Numbered from the stretch's first letter, positions 42,931-52,952 are shown. The stretch is 64,000 bases of DNA from Fastidiosipila sp963510375 (GCA_963510375.1 CAUPES010000001.1:149976-213975); one strand, 5' to 3'. The notes: generated by a model not told the origin, from the sequence alone. Numbers and translations: made by a program.

Positions 42931-45900
42931 TTAAAACTTATTCATATCAAACAGTGTGATTTGCGCACTTTCTGGGATATGACTTAAAATGCCATTTTCA
43001 GCTAGGTTCTTAATTGCAGACTGACCTAAACCACTACGAGTCATCAAATCTTTATGACTCTTAAACTCTCCATTGCCATCAGATCTTGCATCGACTATAT
43101 TATTAGCCATTGTTGTACTGATAGAGTTAATGGAGTTAAGTGCAGGCATAATATGCTTAGCATCAATTACCTTAAATCTTCTAGCATCGGCTTCTTCAAT
43201 ATCAATGTCTGCAAAACTTATACCTCGTAGCATCATCTCTTCTACTAATTCGATTATATAGAAAATCTTTTGCTCCCTGTCTGTTAATTGATGAAAGTTT
43301 TTTCTCATTGAAGTACGCATGCTTGTTATTTTTTCTAAAGGCTGGTTCATTAAGGCATAATCGAACTCATCGGCTCTAACACTAAAATATGCAGCATAGT
43401 AAGTAGCTGGCTGATGTACTTTAAACCAAGCAATTCTTAGTGCTGAAATAACATATGCAGCTGCGTGGGCTTTTGGGAACATGTATTTAATTTTCTTACA
43501 TGATTCAATGTACCATTCAGGAACATTATTCTCTATCATCATAGCCTCGTGTTCAGGTGTTAATCCTTTACCCTTACGCACCTTTTCCATTATTTGAAAT
43601 GATGCGAATGGATCTAGTCCCCAAGCTATTAATGAAGTCATAATACCATCACGACAACCTATAACTTCATCCAAAGTACAGGTGCCTGAACGAATTAAAT
43701 CTTGAGCATTATTTTGCCAAACATCAGTACCATGAGATAGACCCATGAGCTGAACTAAGTCGAAGAAACTACTAGGACTAGTTTCCTTAATCATATCTCT
43801 AGCCATTAAAGTGCCCATTTCAGGGATTCCAAGAGTACCACAGTTATCTGGAGTTGTATCTAATGGAATCCCCAAGACTTCTGAACTCTCAAAAATACGC
43901 ATAACATCTTTATCAGGTACAGGAATACTCATAATATCTAGACCGCTAATATCACTCATAACTTTAAATACTTGCGGGTCATCATGACCTAGAATATCAA
44001 GTTTAAGGATAGTATCGTGCATTGAGTTAAAGTCAAAGTGCGTTGTAGTCATAGCAGCGTCAGTATTATTTGCTGGATATTGTATTGGTGTAAAATCATA
44101 AATTTCTCTATCTTTAGGTATTACAACTACTCCACCAGGGTGTTGACCGGTACTTCTTTTAATTCCATTTAAACCCAAAGCAAGTTTTTCTGCTTCAGCT
44201 TTAGTCATAAATGTATCAGTTTTTTCGGCATAGTTTCGCACTAGACCTAAAGCGTTTTTCTCAGCATAGCTGGTGATAGTACCTGCTCTGAATGTATGGC
44301 TTGCACCAAACATATCAATAATAAATTGATGTGCAAAAGGTTGATATTCACCAGAAAAATTAAGATCTATATCAGGTTCCTTGTCACCATTAAATCCTAA
44401 GAAGGTTTCAAATGGTATATTCTGACCTTCGCCAAATAATAGTTCAGAACAGTTTGGACAATACTTCTCAGGTAAATCAAAACCTGAGCCATAAGCATTA
44501 GGATCAGTAAATTCTGAATATTTGCAATTATGACAGACATAATGTGGAGGTAATGGATTGACCTCTGTAATACCACATAAATGAGCCACAAAAGAAGAAC
44601 CAACAGATCCTCTTGAACCAACAATATAGCCATCTTCGTTTGTGTGTTTTACTAGTTTATGTGAAATATAATACATAACACTAAAACCGTTATCTATAAT
44701 TGAACTTAGTTCTCTTTCTACCCTTGATTTAATAATTTCTGGTATTCCATTTTCACCATCATATAATTCATAACATCTATTCCAAGTGATAGACCTGATT
44801 TCCTCAGGTGCAGTTTCAATTTCAGGTGGATAATTACTTGGTGGGAATGGCAAGATTTCTTCACTAACTTGAGCTGCAATTTTATTAGTATTTGTGACAA
44901 CAATTTCATAAGCTAAATCATCATCTAAATAATAAAATTCTTTCAGCATTTCTTCGGTAGTACGTAGATAAAGTACAGTTGGGTTCTCATTAGTGTCAAA
45001 ACCTGCAGATGCTTGCAAAATTTCTCTATATATAACATCTTCTTTATTTAAAAAGTGAGCATCACAAGTACCAACAACCATTTTGCCGCATAGTTCAGCC
45101 AGATAAAGTACTAATTTATTTAAATTAATAATATCATCAAGACTATCTACATAGTTATTAGGCTTATCTAGCATGAATAAGTTGTTTCCTAAAGGTTGAA
45201 TTTCTAAATAATCATAAATTTCCATTTTTTCTTGAATATTTAGATCATTTTTTAATATTTCTTTGGATTTTTCAAAGTCACCTTCTGTTTCTATATAAAT
45301 CTGTCTAATTCTTCGCAAAGCTTGTCCAGCCTCACAAGAAGTTCCTAGGAACATTCCTTGACGAAGATATTTAATAAGGCTTTTAGGCATACGCGGACGG
45401 TTCTTGAAGTATCTGACATGAGATTCAGATATTAGTCTATAAAGATTATATAATCCTAGTACATCTTGAACTAGAATGATTCCATGATAAGGTTTGTTTT
45501 TGTATTCAGTAACTTTAGCGAAGCTGTCTTGTCCAGCAATAATATTTAATTCTCTTAAAGGTATAAAATCATGTTTTTCCCAAACTTTAATAAAAGTTAA
45601 TGCACTAATATAATTGCTGTGATAATCTGTTGGAATTTTTGTTCCGGCTTCAAGATCTTCTTTAGCAAACTCACTTAGCTCTTCTGCAAAGATCCTCTTG
45701 ACAGAAGGAATATCTATAAAGGTAGGATTAAACTTGTCTCTAGCATCGTCGTAGTTAGGTGTTCTATAAGCTTCATAACGCAAGAATCCTAATAGATCAA
45801 GACCTTGTTCAGAGCTGACAGCAGCATCAGCAATAAAATCATGTAGCATAGATATTGCTTTCAGAGATTTCGGTGCTTTTTCTATGTCAGTTTTGTTTAT

Positions 45901-47583
45901 ATTTAAGTCCGCTAGCATTTTAGGATCTAAATCAATTTCTGGATTAAAATATGTCATGAATTTATTTCCAGCTTCATATGTGGTACTGTTTTCTGAGCGA
46001 ACAAACTCTAAAGCATAACAAGCTAGAATTCTGTCTGTTTTGACATTGTCACCAGTAGTTATAATGCGAACATCAACAATTCTAGAATCTATATCAAGAT
46101 CTCTAAATCCATAAGCAACTGCATCACCATCATCCATGAAATATATTTCACAGCCATAGATCAGTTTCATTTGACTTCCTTTAGCCCTTAATTTAGATAA
46201 CTGCTCAGCAGCTTCAGGATAAGCTTGGACAACACCGTGATCAGTAATTGCAACAGCTGGCATATTAAAACTATCGGCTAAGTTGACTAAATCACGAGTT
46301 CTACTAATACCATCACGTTCACTAAGGTTCGTATGCATATGTAATTCTACACGTTTAACTGGAGCATTATCTCTTCTTGGTTCTGGAACTTCAGCAAGCT
46401 CAATACCTCTAACAAAACCTTGTAAATCCTTAGTAAACTTACCGTCATAACTAACATCTAAATCAGCACGAACGTATACTCCGTTTTTGACTTTTTCGTG
46501 GAAAGTTTCAGCTTGAGCAGGATCGTTCAAGAAAAGAAGGCAAGTTAAAGCACCGGATTCACCGTGAATTGCAAACTTAATTAAAACTCTAGTATTATTA
46601 CTGACTAATTTCTCTTCATAAAAAGCAACTTTACCATAGACGCTTACTCTACCTGACTCAGAGTCTAAAGTACGTAAGTCTTTGATTAATTCAAGTCTAG
46701 AATCTAATCTACCATATACATGATTTGGAGATTTTCTATATGAGTTCTTTTGGTTATCTTTTGAATTATCGTGTGCATTTTTGTTTTTTCTTGATGTACT
46801 ACCTTTTTTAGTATCATCAGCCTCTGAAGAAATTTCGTTTGAAGAAGTATTTACTTCGACAATTTCAGAAATTAAATCTCCATGCTCATCGATTTTTTTT
46901 ATAACTTTTTTGGTACCTGCTAATAAGTCTTCTTCGATACTTTGGTTATATTGCTCTCGGGTAAAATTATAAAAAGACTCTTCCCTTAAATCGTTAAATA
47001 AAGAAGTTGTAGAATCTTTTTCATTATCTACATTAATGTCTATTTGTACTTCTATACCTAATCTATTAAGGTAAAAATCTTCTATCAATTTGCAGTTCTC
47101 TGGGCTAAAAATTTTTCGTTGAGCTGAACTCACATGCAATTGAATTAAATTAGACTTTGATCTAGCTTTAATATCATTTAACAAAAGTGAAAATACTGCA
47201 AAATTTTGATGTATCAGATATTCTCCAGCCCAAGGAAGAAAATTAGATAGAAAATTATCCGAACTTATTAACTCTTTCGTGCAATTAAGAAATAAGTTAA
47301 CATTCGTAACCTTTAAGTACTTTGTCAGAATTTTTTCACATGCGATTAATGTTTCACTAGCAACACTACCGTTAGAGTTAATATAAATGTTGCAGGATTT
47401 ACCAGAAACAACAAAACGACTAATTGAATGGGACCATTCTTGTAGCTTTTCTAGTAACCCATAGTTAAGGGTAGATTTATTTGTAAATTTATTTACAGGA
47501 AAAGTATTGCTTTGCTGAGCTAAAATATTGATCAAAATATCTAATGTTTGTTTACCACCAGTATTTCTTTCTTCATTTAGCAT
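42931..47583 (-). CDS. polC: DNA polymerase III PolC-type, with degenerate exonuclease domain
   Basis: Main replicative polymerase of low-G+C Gram-positives. Domains in order: N-terminal domain, OB domain (about 310-395), first PHP half (411-492; ELHMHTN, ITDHG, YGCE), exonuclease-like domain (about 500-670), second PHP half, palm with GSRGSVGSS (989-997) and catalytic PDIDLNFSGEY (1070-1080), a zinc site (CHNC and CPNC) and fingers/helix-hairpin-helix. In the exonuclease region the D-x-E motif before TTG is R506-x-I508; the motif II aspartate aligns with Y606 and the motif III aspartate with I659 or S660. Hence none of the four DEDD carboxylates is visible, although flanking similarity to PolC is clear. 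Polymerase motifs look intact. Length 1550 aa is slightly above usual because of an Asn/Ser/Lys-rich insert near 245-285. Confidence 0.96.
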   Translation of the reverse strand: MLNEERNTGGKQTLDILINILAQQSNTFPVNKFTNKSTLNYGLLEKLQEWSHSISRFVVSGKSCNIYINSNGSVASETLIACEKILTKYLKVTNVNLFLNCTKELISSDNFLSNFLPWAGEYLIHQNFAVFSLLLNDIKARSKSNLIQLHVSSAQRKIFSPENCKLIEDFYLNRLGIEVQIDINVDNEKDSTTSLFNDLREESFYNFTREQYNQSIEEDLLAGTKKVIKKIDEHGDLISEIVEVNTSSNEISSEADDTKKGSTSRKNKNAHDNSKDNQKNSYRKSPNHVYGRLDSRLELIKDLRTLDSESGRVSVYGKVAFYEEKLVSNNTRVLIKFAIHGESGALTCLLFLNDPAQAETFHEKVKNGVYVRADLDVSYDGKFTKDLQGFVRGIELAEVPEPRRDNAPVKRVELHMHTNLSERDGISRTRDLVNLADSFNMPAVAITDHGVVQAYPEAAEQLSKLRAKGSQMKLIYGCEIYFMDDGDAVAYGFRDLDIDSRIVDVRIITTGDNVKTDRILACYALEFVRSENSTTYEAGNKFMTYFNPEIDLDPKMLADLNINKTDIEKAPKSLKAISMLHDFIADAAVSSEQGLDLLGFLRYEAYRTPNYDDARDKFNPTFIDIPSVKRIFAEELSEFAKEDLEAGTKIPTDYHSNYISALTFIKVWEKHDFIPLRELNIIAGQDSFAKVTEYKNKPYHGIILVQDVLGLYNLYRLISESHVRYFKNRPRMPKSLIKYLRQGMFLGTSCEAGQALRRIRQIYIETEGDFEKSKEILKNDLNIQEKMEIYDYLEIQPLGNNLFMLDKPNNYVDSLDDIINLNKLVLYLAELCGKMVVGTCDAHFLNKEDVIYREILQASAGFDTNENPTVLYLRTTEEMLKEFYYLDDDLAYEIVVTNTNKIAAQVSEEILPFPPSNYPPEIETAPEEIRSITWNRCYELYDGENGIPEIIKSRVERELSSIIDNGFSVMYYISHKLVKHTNEDGYIVGSRGSVGSSFVAHLCGITEVNPLPPHYVCHNCKYSEFTDPNAYGSGFDLPEKYCPNCSELLFGEGQNIPFETFLGFNGDKEPDIDLNFSGEYQPFAHQFIIDMFGASHTFRAGTITSYAEKNALGLVRNYAEKTDTFMTKAEAEKLALGLNGIKRSTGQHPGGVVVIPKDREIYDFTPIQYPANNTDAAMTTTHFDFNSMHDTILKLDILGHDDPQVFKVMSDISGLDIMSIPVPDKDVMRIFESSEVLGIPLDTTPDNCGTLGIPEMGTLMARDMIKETSPSSFFDLVQLMGLSHGTDVWQNNAQDLIRSGTCTLDEVIGCRDGIMTSLIAWGLDPFASFQIMEKVRKGKGLTPEHEAMMIENNVPEWYIESCKKIKYMFPKAHAAAYVISALRIAWFKVHQPATYYAAYFSVRADEFDYALMNQPLEKITSMRTSMRKNFHQLTDREQKIFYIIELVEEMMLRGISFADIDIEEADARRFKVIDAKHIMPALNSINSISTTMANNIVDARSDGNGEFKSHKDLMTRSGLGQSAIKNLAENGILSHIPESAQITLFDMNKF

Positions 47584-47585
47584 TT

Positions 47586-48893
47586 TTACTTAAATATCCT
47601 TCCTATATCAATTCCTAATGCAAGTATAAACAATAACATAAAAACCACTATACCAATAATAGTAATTATATTCTCGGCTTTAACACTCAAACGCTTACCA
47701 CGAATCTTTTCTACCAGTAATAAAGCTAATTGCCCACCATCCATAGGTACAATTGGAATAAGATTAGCAATTCCAAGAGCTAGTGAAATCGAAGCAAAAA
47801 GTGATAATAAATTTAAAAGCTTAATTCCAATATTAACACTCGTTTGAGTTGCCACTGTACCTAAAGTGCTTACAATACCAACAGGACCGGTTAGTGCGTC
47901 ACTCGCTGGAAGATTACCCGTGATGACTTTCCCTAGGATTGCTCCAGTACCTCTGGTGTATGACCACATGTAATTTAATGAGTGAGGTACAATTCCTAAA
48001 GCATTATTATTCTTTTCTAATTCTATACCTAATGGTAATAAGTTTTCACTTTCAGCTAATTTTATATTAAGTGACACTGTGTTTGAGCCTCTTAATACCT
48101 TAACTTCTACTAAACCCTTTTCTCCATGTTTATGCAATAAACTTTGCATGTTATCAGAAGTAATTTTTTCACCTTCTATGTCAATAAGTTTATCACCAAG
48201 AACAAATTTACTGGCATCAGGATTGAAATTTTTATCAATCTTAGCTACTGAAAGACTCTTATCCTCATTTAAATTTAATTGAACTCCCATTTTGTAAGTT
48301 TTTTCAGTTTTTGGCTCGATATTATATGTTTTAATTTCTCCATTAGCAGCTTTAGTTTTGACAGTAAAGTTTTCCTTTGGATCAATAAATGTTGATGAAA
48401 TTCTCAAGTCAAAATCTGTATTAATTTTATAGTTGTTTAATTCTAAAATAGTTTCACCTGCATGCATTCCTGCAGCGTTAGCTAGACTTTTATCACTGAT
48501 AGAATCAATTTTAGTTGAGAAAAATCCATTAATTGAAAACAGTACTATAAAAGCTAAAAATGCAGCAATTAAGTTAAAACCAGGACCTGCCAACATAGTT
48601 AAAGCTCTTTTCCAAATTGCTTTTGAGAAAAAGTTTCCTTCGATATTTTCAGCAGATCCCTCTTCTTCACTATATTCACCCGCAAATTCAACTGATGCGC
48701 CAAGAGGAATGGCTTTAATTGAGTAGCGAACACCTTTTCTTTCCCAAGATAAAAGTCTCGGACCCATAAATATGCTGAACTCTACTACTTTAAATCCTAA
48801 TTTACGTCCTACAAAAAAGTGACCTGCTTCGTGAATTATTAAAATCAAACTTAAAATTAGCAAGCCAATTACTATGCCAAAAATTTTCGCCAT
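47586..48893 (-). CDS. rseP: Site-2 intramembrane metalloprotease RseP/RasP
   Basis: M50 protease that cuts anti-sigma factors and leftover signal peptides in the membrane. The zinc motif HEAGH (residues 21-25) lies in the first transmembrane helix, the third zinc ligand is in PMDGG near the C-terminus, and one or two PDZ domains occupy about 130-300. Four membrane segments are visible. Length 435 aa is normal. It follows cdsA directly, without the dxr gene found between them in Bacillus, and ends 3 bases before polC. Confidence 0.94.
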   Translation of the reverse strand: MAKIFGIVIGLLILSLILIIHEAGHFFVGRKLGFKVVEFSIFMGPRLLSWERKGVRYSIKAIPLGASVEFAGEYSEEEGSAENIEGNFFSKAIWKRALTMLAGPGFNLIAAFLAFIVLFSINGFFSTKIDSISDKSLANAAGMHAGETILELNNYKINTDFDLRISSTFIDPKENFTVKTKAANGEIKTYNIEPKTEKTYKMGVQLNLNEDKSLSVAKIDKNFNPDASKFVLGDKLIDIEGEKITSDNMQSLLHKHGEKGLVEVKVLRGSNTVSLNIKLAESENLLPLGIELEKNNNALGIVPHSLNYMWSYTRGTGAILGKVITGNLPASDALTGPVGIVSTLGTVATQTSVNIGIKLLNLLSLFASISLALGIANLIPIVPMDGGQLALLLVEKIRGKRLSVKAENIITIIGIVVFMLLFILALGIDIGRIFK

Positions 48894-48950
48894 TCTTTAA
48901 CTCCATTCTAGATTGTTAAATATTAGTGTTTAGTATTTTATGTTTTATGT

Positions 48951-49910
48951 TTAGTGTTTTAATAGATAAAAGACAATTGTTAATAACAAAGCAGTTGGAA
49001 CAGAGAACACTATACTATCAGTTCTATCTAAAATACCTCCATGACCAGGGAGAATATCGCCAAAGTCTTTTTGATCACACCAACGTTTCAGACCAGAAGC
49101 TAACCAATCACCACATTGTGAACTCAGACTTAAAATTAACCCTGCGATCAGACCAAACAAGCTACTCTTACCTATTCCTTGTAATGGAGCTTGGCCTGTG
49201 AAGAAGATCATGAAGTATATACAAGAAAAAAGTGTACCGGCAAGTGTTCCACCCCAGAATCCTTCCCAAGTTTTATGTGGACTAACTTTGGGAAGCATAT
49301 GAGTTTTCCCAAAATACTTACCCGTAGTATATGCAGCAACATCTACAATCATTGGAGTAATTAAAGCTAAAATTAACCATATAAATCCATTTGGTACAGC
49401 GAAGGTAAATAATACTATAGAAGCCATAGGAATAGCTACGTAAAGACCACTTGTATTTTCAGCAATTGCATGCGGTAAATGATTAGGACCTTTTACAACA
49501 ACTCTAATCACTACATTAATTGTAGATACTAATGTGTAAGCTATAACAAATGTTAAAGTTCCATAAGCTAATAACCAAATAAAGTTTGTTTGCCAGTTAC
49601 TGTCTAAAGGTAAATTACTATTCTTGAGAATGTACCAATCTGTTAGATCTTTATATTGCCACCATGTAATAGTTGGTGCGAGCATAGTAAGACTACTTAT
49701 TAATATAGGGATATAGTATAGTGGTTTAAAATTTTTCCTTAGAGCGTTTGTCAACTCTATAGTCATAATAACAATTGCTAATAAACAAAAAGCAATGAAG
49801 ATCCATCTTACCCAAATGGAAGCAACAAAGAATACACTAAGTACTAAGAATAAAATTATAGCTGTTGAATATCTTTTATTATCAATCTGTAAATTAATTG
49901 GACTATCCAT
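48951..49910 (-). CDS. cdsA: Phosphatidate cytidylyltransferase
   Basis: Makes CDP-diacylglycerol, substrate of PgsA (also in this window). The C-terminal signature is complete: SQCGDWLASGLKRWCDQKD, DILPGHGGILDRTDS. Eight or so hydrophobic segments cover the rest. At 319 aa it is longer than the typical 265-285, with an extended N-terminal membrane region. Its ATG shares one base with the uppS stop. Confidence 0.95.
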   Translation of the reverse strand: MDSPINLQIDNKRYSTAIILFLVLSVFFVASIWVRWIFIAFCLLAIVIMTIELTNALRKNFKPLYYIPILISSLTMLAPTITWWQYKDLTDWYILKNSNLPLDSNWQTNFIWLLAYGTLTFVIAYTLVSTINVVIRVVVKGPNHLPHAIAENTSGLYVAIPMASIVLFTFAVPNGFIWLILALITPMIVDVAAYTTGKYFGKTHMLPKVSPHKTWEGFWGGTLAGTLFSCIYFMIFFTGQAPLQGIGKSSLFGLIAGLILSLSSQCGDWLASGLKRWCDQKDFGDILPGHGGILDRTDSIVFSVPTALLLTIVFYLLKH

Positions 49911-50713
49911 TATTTAATCCCTCCATAACGTCTATCTCTATTATTAAAATCCCTAATAGCTGCGACTAAATTTTCTGGTTTAAAATCTGGCCATAGAATA
50001 TCTGAAACCCAAAACTCAGAGTAAGCTAATTGCCAAAGTAAAAAATTTGACATGCGCATTTCACCGCTTGAGCGTATTATTAGATCAGGATCAGGGACAT
50101 CAGGTAAATAAAGATAAGTATGAAAACTTTCTTCATTTATATCATCAAGACCAATCTCACCATTTGCGTATGCTTTAGCGATTTCTTTAGCAGCATTAGC
50201 TATTTCTCTACGTCCACCGTAATTAAAAGCTATAATAAACTGTAAGCCAGTGTTATTTTCACTCTCTTTTTCTGCTTTTTCAATAATTTTTAAAGTATTC
50301 TTGGGAATATTATTTTTGTCGCCTAAAATTCTTACTCTAATGTTGCCGTCAACAATTTCTTTAATATATTTATTGAACATTCTTTTCAGTAAGCCCATTA
50401 AATAATTTACTTCATTTTTTGGTCTAAGCCAGTTTTCAGTAGAAAAAGCATAAACAGTTAAATACTTCAGTTTAATATTTCTTGAAAAATTAACTATCGA
50501 ATATAAAGTTTTTGCACCTTCTAAGTGACCTTCAGAGCGACTTAATCCTCTTTGTTTTGCCCAACGACCATTACCATCCATAATCATGGCAATATGTTCT
50601 GGGACAATAATATCCTCAAAGAAATCTAGAGTAGCAGATCCGGTTTGTTCATGATTAGAACTTAATTGATCTATATTAATAAATGTTGAGTTAAACTGAT
50701 TTCCAAAAATCAT
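49910..50713 (-). CDS. uppS: Undecaprenyl diphosphate synthase (isoprenyl transferase)
   Basis: Builds the C55 lipid carrier for cell-wall synthesis by cis-prenyl transfer. HIAMIMDGNGRWAKQRG contains the catalytic aspartate D46, and the RSSGEMRMSNFLLWQLAY block and the final RDFNNRDRRYGG are conserved. About 35 extra residues precede the usual start, and no later start codon is suitable. A hairpin separates it from frr. Confidence 0.96.
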   Translation of the reverse strand: MIFGNQFNSTFINIDQLSSNHEQTGSATLDFFEDIIVPEHIAMIMDGNGRWAKQRGLSRSEGHLEGAKTLYSIVNFSRNIKLKYLTVYAFSTENWLRPKNEVNYLMGLLKRMFNKYIKEIVDGNIRVRILGDKNNIPKNTLKIIEKAEKESENNTGLQFIIAFNYGGRREIANAAKEIAKAYANGEIGLDDINEESFHTYLYLPDVPDPDLIIRSSGEMRMSNFLLWQLAYSEFWVSDILWPDFKPENLVAAIRDFNNRDRRYGGIK

Positions 50714-50755
50714 ATACTTGTAACTAATACCCCATTGGCTTAAATTTACTTATAA

Positions 50756-50787
50756 TAAATTGCAGCCTTTTTATCAGCTGCAATTTA
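50756..50787 (-). terminator. Hairpin between frr and uppS
   Basis: Perfect 11-bp arms (TAAATTGCAGC at 50756-50766, GCTGCAATTTA at 50777-50787) with a 10-nt loop. The tail on the minus strand (TTATAAG) is weak in T, so termination is likely partial. Confidence 0.55.
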
Positions 50788-50806
50788 TAAATGCCGTCAG
50801 ATAAAA

Positions 50807-51373
50807 TTAAATTTCCATTAATTCTTCGCTTTTAGATTTAACTTTTTCGTCTACTTTTTCAGTAAATTTATCAGTTAAGCTTTGAATTTTTTCTTCAGCT
50901 AGGCGCAATTCATCTTCTGAAATGATAGAAGATTTTTCAGCTTTTTTAGCTTTATCTAGATACTCACGTCTAATATTTCTAATTGAAATTTTAGCCTCTT
51001 CTCCAAGTTTATCAACTTGTTTAGTTAGATCTTTACGTCTTTCCTCTGTTAAAGTTGGAAAATGCAAGCGCAAGGCTGCTCCATCATTGTTTGGATTCAG
51101 ACTGAGATCTGAATTTAATATTGCTTTTTCAATTTCATCGAGAAGAGTTTTATCCCAAGGTTGAATCAATAATTGTCTTGGTTCAGGTACTGTTATTGAA
51201 GCTACCTGGTTTAACGGTGTTGCAACTCCATAATAATCAACAGAAATTTGGTCAAGAACTCTAGGGTTTGCTCTACCAGCACGGATATTATTAAGTTCAT
51301 CTTGTAGATACTCTATACTCTTCTGCATTCTATCTTCATATTCTTTTGTTTCATTAACATTAAAATCTGTCAT
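50807..51373 (-). CDS. frr: Ribosome recycling factor
   Basis: Splits post-termination ribosomes together with EF-G. The three-helix-bundle signature is present: MQKSIEYLQDELNNIRAGRANPRVLD at the start, LLIQPWDKTLLDEIEKAI in the middle, and PTLTEERRKDLTKQ before the C-terminal helix. Length 188 aa is exactly typical. It follows pyrH as in most bacteria. Confidence 0.97.
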   Translation of the reverse strand: MTDFNVNETKEYEDRMQKSIEYLQDELNNIRAGRANPRVLDQISVDYYGVATPLNQVASITVPEPRQLLIQPWDKTLLDEIEKAILNSDLSLNPNNDGAALRLHFPTLTEERRKDLTKQVDKLGEEAKISIRNIRREYLDKAKKAEKSSIISEDELRLAEEKIQSLTDKFTEKVDEKVKSKSEELMEI

Positions 51374-51434
51374 GATTTTCCTCCATGTTTATTTTTTATT
51401 TTTATGCCCTTTTATATAATTGGTTATAAAATAA

Positions 51435-52148
51435 TTAACGAGTAACTAATGTTGCATTAACATCTTCACCTTGAGCTAATTTAACTATATTTTGAGGATC
51501 AGATAAGTTAAATACTGCAATATCGATATCATTATCTCTACATAAAGCAGCTGCTGTTGCATCCATAACTTTAAGATTACTTTGTAAAATTTCTTCGTGA
51601 GTAACATGTTTATATAGTTTAGCGTCAGCGAATTTATTAGGGTCTTTATCGAAGACTCCATCTACATTGGTCGCTTTAAATATAATATCAGCATCTATTT
51701 CTGCTGCTCTTAGCGCAGCTCCTGAATCTGTTGAGAAATAAGGATTACCAGTTCCAGATGCAAAAATAACTATCCTACCTTTTTCTAGGTGTCTAACAGC
51801 TCTTCTTCTAATGAAAGGTTCCATAATTTCTTTCATTTCTATGGCGCCTAATACTCTAGTTTTCTTGTTATGTTTTTCTATCATATCTGAAACATAAAGA
51901 GCATTCATGCAGGTTGCTAACATTCCAATATGGTCTGAAGTAACTCTGTCGATATCGTTATTTTGAACGCCTCTCCAAAAGTTTCCGCCGCCGACAACAA
52001 TAGCAATTTCAGCACCTAAGTCATATAGATCACAAACGCTTTCGATAATAGACTTAACAGTATCTGAGTCTATTCCCTTGCTTAAATTTCCAGCTAGTGC
52101 CTCTCCGGATAATTTAAGTAGAATTCTTTTGTATTTTAAATCACTCAT
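51435..52148 (-). CDS. pyrH: Uridylate kinase
   Basis: Phosphorylates UMP to UDP for pyrimidine nucleotide synthesis. Amino-acid-kinase fold with RILLKLSGEAL, IVVGGGNFWRG, the FASGTGNPYFSTDSGAALRA block and the KATNVDGVFDKDP segment. Length 237 aa is usual. Between tsf and frr, preceded by a terminator. Confidence 0.97.
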   Translation of the reverse strand: MSDLKYKRILLKLSGEALAGNLSKGIDSDTVKSIIESVCDLYDLGAEIAIVVGGGNFWRGVQNNDIDRVTSDHIGMLATCMNALYVSDMIEKHNKKTRVLGAIEMKEIMEPFIRRRAVRHLEKGRIVIFASGTGNPYFSTDSGAALRAAEIDADIIFKATNVDGVFDKDPNKFADAKLYKHVTHEEILQSNLKVMDATAAALCRDNDIDIAVFNLSDPQNIVKLAQGEDVNATLVTR

Positions 52149-52242
52149 AGTTTACTCCTACTAGTTTGCTTATATAATCTTACCATAAAAAAATACTCAA
52201 AATATCTGTTAATTGATTGTTTTTAATTAAAATAATTTTGCA

Positions 52243-52277
52243 CAAAAAAAGACATCTCTTTTTGTAAGAGATGTCTT
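52243..52277 (-). terminator. Rho-independent terminator of tsf
   Basis: A perfect 12-bp stem (AAGACATCTCTT at 52277-52266 on the minus strand with AAGAGATGTCTT at 52260-52249), 5-nt loop, followed by seven T residues. It ends the rpsB-tsf unit. Confidence 0.92.
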
Positions 52278-52295
52278 GCTAAATAATTAATCTAA

Positions 52296-52952
52296 TTATT
52301 TATTACCTAATTGTTGTGCAACTTCTGCAGCGAAGTCTACTTCTTCTTTTTCAATACCTTCACCTAATTGGTATCTAGTAAATCTTCTAATAACTATATT
52401 TTCACCAATTTCAGCAATTTTCTCTGTTAATAGGTCTTGGATTGTTTTGTCTTCGTCTTTTACATAAGCTTGCTCTAATAAGCAATTTGTTGCGTAGAAT
52501 TTTTCTAATCTACCTTCAACAATTTTGTCTACAACTTTTTCAGGTTTACCTTCATTTAAAGCTTCAGCTCTAGTAATTTCTCTTTCTTGTTCTAGTACAT
52601 CAGCAGGAACTTCTTCTCGGCTAACCCATTTTGGATTCATAGCAGCAATTTGTAGAGTTACATTGTGTACGAATTCAAGGAAGCTTTCGTTCTTAGCAAC
52701 AAAGTCTGTTTCGGAGTTAACTTCAACTAGAACACCAACTTTACCGCCAGCGTGAATGTAAGCATCTATAACGCCTTCTGCTGCAACTCTTGAAGATTTT
52801 TTAGCTGCCTTAAGAATACCATTCTCTCTTAGCCAAATTTCTGCTGCTTCAATGTCACCATTAGTTTCAACCAAAGCTTTTTTACTATCCATCATACCTG
52901 ATCCGGTACGGTCACGTAATTCTTTTACTAATTTTGCTGTAATTTCTGCCAT
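52296..52952 (-). CDS. tsf: Translation elongation factor Ts
   Basis: Nucleotide exchange factor of EF-Tu. The UBA-like N-terminus (LVKELRDRTGSGMMDSKKALVETNGD) and the TDFV motif (NSETDFVAKNESF), which contacts EF-Tu, are intact. At 218 aa it has one core subdomain less than the ~290-residue enzymes, as in several Clostridia and Thermus. Follows rpsB, with an AT-rich gap of 75 bp. Confidence 0.96.
   Translation of the reverse strand: MAEITAKLVKELRDRTGSGMMDSKKALVETNGDIEAAEIWLRENGILKAAKKSSRVAAEGVIDAYIHAGGKVGVLVEVNSETDFVAKNESFLEFVHNVTLQIAAMNPKWVSREEVPADVLEQEREITRAEALNEGKPEKVVDKIVEGRLEKFYATNCLLEQAYVKDEDKTIQDLLTEKIAEIGENIVIRRFTRYQLGEGIEKEEVDFAAEVAQQLGNK

Noticed and set aside
44397..44909. Short open frames within polC on the same strand
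   Set aside because: Leucine/isoleucine-rich shadow frames inside a conserved gene, without ribosome binding sites or family resemblance.
45574..46090. A frameshift or sequencing error explaining the lost PolC exonuclease motifs
   Set aside because: The frame is continuous through the domain and similarity to PolC continues on both sides of each motif; the changed residues are substitutions in good context.
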